Positions 60,326 to 64,000 of a stretch of DNA of 64,000 bases are shown one piece after another (within the stretch, counting starts at the first letter, position 1; the number at the start of each line of letters is the position of its first letter). The notes under the pieces were generated by a model. The model did not search any database. It was not told the origin of the DNA and saw only the letters and a program-made list of their open reading frames with translations. Source of the DNA: Caprimulgus europaeus (Eukaryota; Chordata; Aves; Caprimulgiformes; Caprimulgidae); assembly GCA_907165065.1 (NCBI GenBank), contig OU015527.1:21031686-21095685 (forward strand). Direction: 5' to 3'. Both the position numbers and the translations under genes were made by a program.

Positions 60326-63151
60326 GGTGGGGCGGACGGCTCAGTCCGCGTGCGCGGCGGGTAGGGAGCGGTTCCCCAGCGCAGCACCCGGCATCGCCGG
60401 GCCGCAGCGAGGAGCAGAGCGCTGGAGGGGGGACTGAGCAGAGAGACAATGTACCAGCGGCGCCTGCTACCGTGCCTGGCTAGGTCGGCGCCGAGGCGGG
60501 GATTAGCGCGGCGAGCCACCACCGACCCAGTATCTGGGCGGACGGCCGAGACCTGCACCAGTCGCCGCTCCGGCCCCTGCTCTCCCCGGGGATACGGGGG
60601 ATGCGCCCAGGCGATGCAGCCCGCCCCGGCCCCACTACCTCTGCCAAGCGGCAGCGTGCGCGGGGCCCCGCCGCCGCCCCAGGCTCGTCAGCCGCCCACT
60701 CAGGCCGCTCGTGGGCATCTCCGCACCCGCGGCGCCGCGCCCTCCTTGATGGTTGGAGGCGGCGGCAGCTCTGGGGGGACAGACGGCGGACGGGGTCGGC
60801 GAGTCCCCCCGCTTGCACCTGCTCGACATAAGCCCGGCACCTCTCAGCATCGGCCCCGCGGGCAGCAGCGTCGCCGGCAGCGGGCACCGGAATGCGGAGC
60901 CGGCCCCCGACCGCACCGGCACGTGGCGCTCGCCGCCGCCGCCGCCCGCCCCGAGAGCACTGCCCCCGAGAGCACCGCCCCCTCGGCGGCCCCGCCCCGG
61001 GCACGTTCCCCGCCCGTCGGGCGAGAGGAGGGGCGGGGAGCGGGGCGCGCCCGTCCGCCTCCCGGGGTCCACTCCGGGCTTTGTCTCCGCCTCCGCCGGC
61101 GGAGCCGCGTCCCAGGAGCTGGCGGGCGGCGGCAGCAGCGGGTCCCCGGTTCTTGGACGCGCACAGTCCAATGCCAGGCAGCCCGGAGCGAGGAGCGACT
61201 CCGCTTTCCTGCCGTGGCACGGCGAGTGCTTCCAGCCTGGGAGTTTTCCTGAAGCATCCGTCACACCGGGAGCACTTTTGGTAGAGAGGGAGCAGGAGGA
61301 GACCCCCGAGAATGACTTGCCTCCCGAGGCGCGACTGAAGGGGACTTACTGGAGTGGAATCGTAGTGGAATTTGGGTCTGGAGAGGAGTTGCTAACGCAT
61401 TTTTTTTTCCTTCTCCTCCCTGTTCTCTTCTTTCTTTTCGCCCGTCACTGGAAATGAACAAATTGCATTTGCAATTCAGAAAGTAGAAATACTAAATATT
61501 CCATCCCCCGGGAAGCACACATGTAGTAATGACAAAGGATTGCAAAAGAGAGAGTGGCTCCAGTTTCCCAGAGAGAACCACTTAAATGGATTACTAAATG
61601 GGACACAACATCAGCTAGTTCTGTCCTCTAGCTGCCCAGATACATGCACCGGAAAGGTACAGTACTCCCCCGTTCGTACCCGTCCCTACCCGATGTTTCG
61701 GGGCCGCTCGGGAAAGAAGGCTCCCGGCTCGCCCCGGGAGAAGCGAGGGCGGTGTGCGCTTTAAGGCTGGCTGCTGCTCTGTCTCGACAGCGTTCGCAGC
61801 GCCTAGGGAGGAGAAGAGCTGCCTGCAAGTGCACACGCTGCGCTGGCCGCTGCCACTTCCCAGCAGCGTGCCTTTTTTTTTTTCTCTTCTTTTTTTGCCC
61901 GTTCTTCCCCCAGCTGCTTTAACGTGTTGGCCTTCCTTCCCTCGCCCCCTGGCACAGCTTGCATGCGCGCTGCTCGGGGTCTTCTCCGCCTCCTCAGCCT
62001 CGAGTCCCGCTCGCAGCCGGCTGGCGGCGGGGAGTCTCGGTCCCCGGGCCGCCGCGGGGAGCTGGGCAGCAGCGGGACGACGCCGGCGGGGCTGGGGCCG
62101 CGGCCGCCGCTCGCTCGCCCCGGGGCCGGCGGGCATCGCGCGGGGCTGGGAAAGGGGGTGGGTGTCTTTGTTACAGGGACAATGTGGGCACCCCGTGTAG
62201 AGGCGTAACCCCGCCGTCTCCGCTCCGCCCTGCGGGGTCGCTGGGGTGCGGTTGATTTTTAATTTTTATTTTATTTTTAATGCAGGGATTGCGTTTTGGG
62301 GGAAGGGGCCGGGAACCAAGGAAACTTCTGCCGCTGCGCAGCTCCCGGCGCTGCCGCGGGCTTTGTTCACGATCGTGGGCTAGGGCCACAGGCCCCTCGG
62401 CCGGGGCCTGCCGGCTGCCCTCCCGCAGCCCCGGGGAGCGGGGCGCCTCTGGGGCAGTGCTGCTCCCCGCCCCTTTTTTCGGGGTCCCGCGGGTGAGCGC
62501 GGGCAGGCGGACTGGCCCTGGCGCCGAGGCCGGGGGAGACCGGACCCCCAGGGCGGTCCGGCGGGCGGGGGGCATCGCGGGGCAGCCCAGCTCCTCTCCC
62601 TCCCTCCTGCCCCCGCGCCCTGTCGCTCTTTCACCCTTCTCCCTCCGGCCCGGAGCGAGCTGGGCGAAACGGCGGAAAAGAGAAAGTTTTTCTAAGGGTG
62701 AATGACAGGGCCCGCCGGCACAAAGAGTTCCTGTTGGGCCAGACCCCCCAGAGGGGCTGCGGGCCGGCGGCGCGGCACCCTGAACACGCCCCCGCGCCGG
62801 CGGGGAGCCCCGGGGCCGGCGGGGGGGCTTGGAGCGAGGCGTCTTCGTGCTCTTGATGCTGAGATGCGGGGAGGGCTGCTGAGAGGACAGGATGCTACTC
62901 AGGGGAAGGGATGCTGAGCGGGGGAGGGATTTCCCCCTACGCACACGCACACTCCCGGTCCCTGTGTGTGAACGGGTCGGGCAGGGTCCCGGCTGAGGTC
63001 AGGGTGCGTTAGGAACCGTGGCTGCAGCTCCCCCGGAGCGGGACTCCGCACACCCCCCGGGCTGTGCTGCGGCCGGTGCTGCGCCGGGGCCACGCAGCCG
63101 GGGTGCGGCGGGCGGCAGAGGGTCAGCACCGCCCCGCGCTCCGCCGCCGGC

Positions 63152-63168
63152 GGGGGGGGGGGGGGGGG
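63152..63168 (+). repeat. Run of 17 guanines
   Basis: G17 within a GC-rich context, preceded by CCGCCGCCGGC. A strong G-quadruplex candidate. Runs of this kind are also a common site of sequencing or assembly length error. Confidence 0.95.
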
Positions 63169-63240
63169 CGAAAAGTTTGGGTGTCCTGCATCACGCGTGG
63201 AGATGTACCTGCTTCTTGCGAGGGCTCGGCCGTCCCGCCG

Positions 63241-63284
63241 CCCCTTCCTTCCCTCCTTCCCTTCTTCCTTTCTTCCTTCCTTCC
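63241..63284 (+). repeat. 44-nt pure pyrimidine (CCTT-type) tract
   Basis: Only C and T from 63241 to 63284 (CTTCC/CCTT units). Possible triplex-forming or promoter-proximal pyrimidine element, or an ordinary microsatellite. Confidence 0.92.
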
Positions 63285-63484
63285 GTCCGGCCTACCCGCC
63301 CGCGGGAAGCGCTTCCCGGGGTGGCTCTGGCGGGTGAAGGGGGGCTGAGGCTGGAGCCTGGTCGGTGGCCGCGGAGGTGCGGCTCATCCTGCTGCCACCG
63401 CCGCTGCCCTGCCCGGCTCTTCCCGGGGCGGCAGCTGCTGCGCTTCCATTGGGCAAACGGCCCTGTCTTTTTCTAACCTTGACC

Positions 63485-64000
63485 ACTTGTTGACAGGGAA
63501 ATTTGTTCCCCTGTTCCTCTCCCCAGCTAATTGCTGCTTTCGAAGTTTGTAAACATGTGCGTTTGTGCCAACATCTGCGCAGCGCGGCTTTCTAGCTGCT
63601 GTAGGAAGAAGATTATTTCAGTAGTAGAAAGGCAAAAATAAAGGCTTTAGCCAGCTCTTTGATAAACTGTAAAAGATGCTAATTCCTGACTCTGCAAGGT
63701 GAATGTTTGATCTTCCAAAGGGGCATGGGCATCTTACAGGTGTTGTAAATAATGAAAAGCTATGTCTCCACAGCTATTTTCTGTCACAGGGCTGCATGCG
63801 GTGTCTTATTATTTGACATAGATTCTGCTAACTTTTGTTCAGTATCATCCAGCAGCTATATTAAGCTAACCTCGAAGATAGTAGCTTGAGGCATGATTTT
63901 CCCACTGTCTTTGCAAAAATTAGTTCAGTGGCTGCTTTTGGTTTAAGTGTCATCCAGTGAGCCATTCTCATGCAAGCAATCTTTACTTGTCAGGTAAATC
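63485..64000. other. Sequence right of the CpG island, possibly intronic
   Basis: Composition returns quickly to AT-rich. Two donor-like sites occur in plus orientation: GCAAG/GTGAAT near 63698 and TGTCAG/GTAAAT near 63992. This would fit transcription continuing to the right, but no coding frame supports it. Confidence 0.35.

Larger units (their letters stand above)
59950..63480. promoter_or_regulatory. Large CpG island (promoter/5' region of an unidentified gene)
   Basis: For about 3.5 kb the sequence is very GC-rich with CpG not depleted, in sharp contrast to the rest of the window. It holds GC boxes (GGGGCGGGG at 61030-61038, CCCGCCCCGG at 60991-61000), an inverted CCAAT (ATTGG, 63448-63452), an NRF1-like GCATGCGC near 61963, a (CGG)12 tract and a 17-G run. 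There is no clear TATA box, as usual for CpG-island promoters. A moderately AT-rich gap at about 61380-61620 and another near 62250-62285 divide it into parts, so it may be two or three adjacent islands. An unmethylated promoter with one or more 5' exons is the best reading. Such broad islands are frequent at developmental regulators, but the gene and its direction are not identifiable. Long frames here are due to low stop density. Confidence 0.85.

Noticed and set aside
59983-60558. 191-codon minus-strand and 155-codon plus-strand frames around the CGG repeat
   Set aside because: Poly-Arg/poly-Gly/poly-Ala translations of the (CGG)12 tract join otherwise unrelated GC-rich sequence. No credible protein.
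60449-61252. 267-codon plus-strand frame starting at ATG in a fair context, with a basic, arginine-rich start (MYQRRLLPCLARSAPRR)
   Set aside because: It lies in the CpG island, where stop codons are rare in all frames. Similar-sized frames exist on the opposite strand (60480-61220, 60635-61264). Composition is Ala/Pro/Arg-rich with no domain. It could be real only if transcript data support it.
62171-62950. 259-codon minus-strand frame in the CpG island
   Set aside because: Same compositional artefact: overlaps plus-strand frames of similar openness, no domain, low-complexity Pro/Arg/Gly/Ser sequence.
1-64000. tRNA, rRNA, CRISPR array, bacterial operon or phage features
   Set aside because: No B-box-like GGTTCGAATCC, rRNA core, regularly spaced direct-repeat array or compact gene arrangement was seen. 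Composition and repeats are those of a vertebrate chromosome.

Overview
The window looks like a gene-poor stretch of a bird nuclear chromosome that ends, on the right, in a large CpG island. The avian call rests on the repeats. There are four CR1 LINE 3' ends, two of them still carrying the octamer tail (ATTCTATG and variants) typical of avian CR1. There are also three solo long terminal repeats of endogenous retrovirus-like elements whose ends and body match LTR types common in bird genomes. No Alu, B1 or L1 sequence is visible. Composition is AT-rich and CpG-poor over about 1-59.9 kb.

Layout. A degraded solo LTR lies at 424-1061. An ancient MIR-type SINE remnant is at about 7.3-7.45 kb. A younger-looking, CpG-retaining solo LTR at 11055-11648 is flanked by a perfect 5-bp duplication. 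A third, longer LTR with internal degenerate repeats is at about 24966-25991. CR1 fragments lie at about 34272-34526 (+), 35284-35741 (+), 42611-42810 (-) and 46960-47853 (+, the longest, reaching back to the reverse-transcriptase FADD box). Simple repeats and palindromes are scattered between them. A few short degenerate segments resemble an old amniote repeat carrying a 'gatttacaccag ... gatctggccc' motif.

From about 59.95 to 63.48 kb the sequence changes abruptly to a very GC-rich, CpG-dense block with a (CGG)12 tract, GC boxes, a 17-G run and a 44-nt pyrimidine tract. This is very probably the promoter and 5' region of a gene whose body lies mostly outside the window, or is spread over exons I cannot recognise. 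Neither the gene nor its direction could be identified. Many long frames in the island are GC-driven and I do not treat them as genes.

No protein-coding gene could be named. Four open stretches in the AT-rich part (about 3.85-4.04, 15.53-15.84, 33.25-33.57 and 54.75-55.29 kb) are unusual enough to list as candidate exons or fossil coding sequence, at low confidence. No tRNA, rRNA, CRISPR or bacterial-type operon is present. I found no convincing new biological system. The most worthwhile follow-ups are the 180-codon stop-free frame at 54749-55291, the 101-codon minus-strand open block with a good splice donor at 15533-15835, the identity of the CpG-island gene, and several perfect palindromes.
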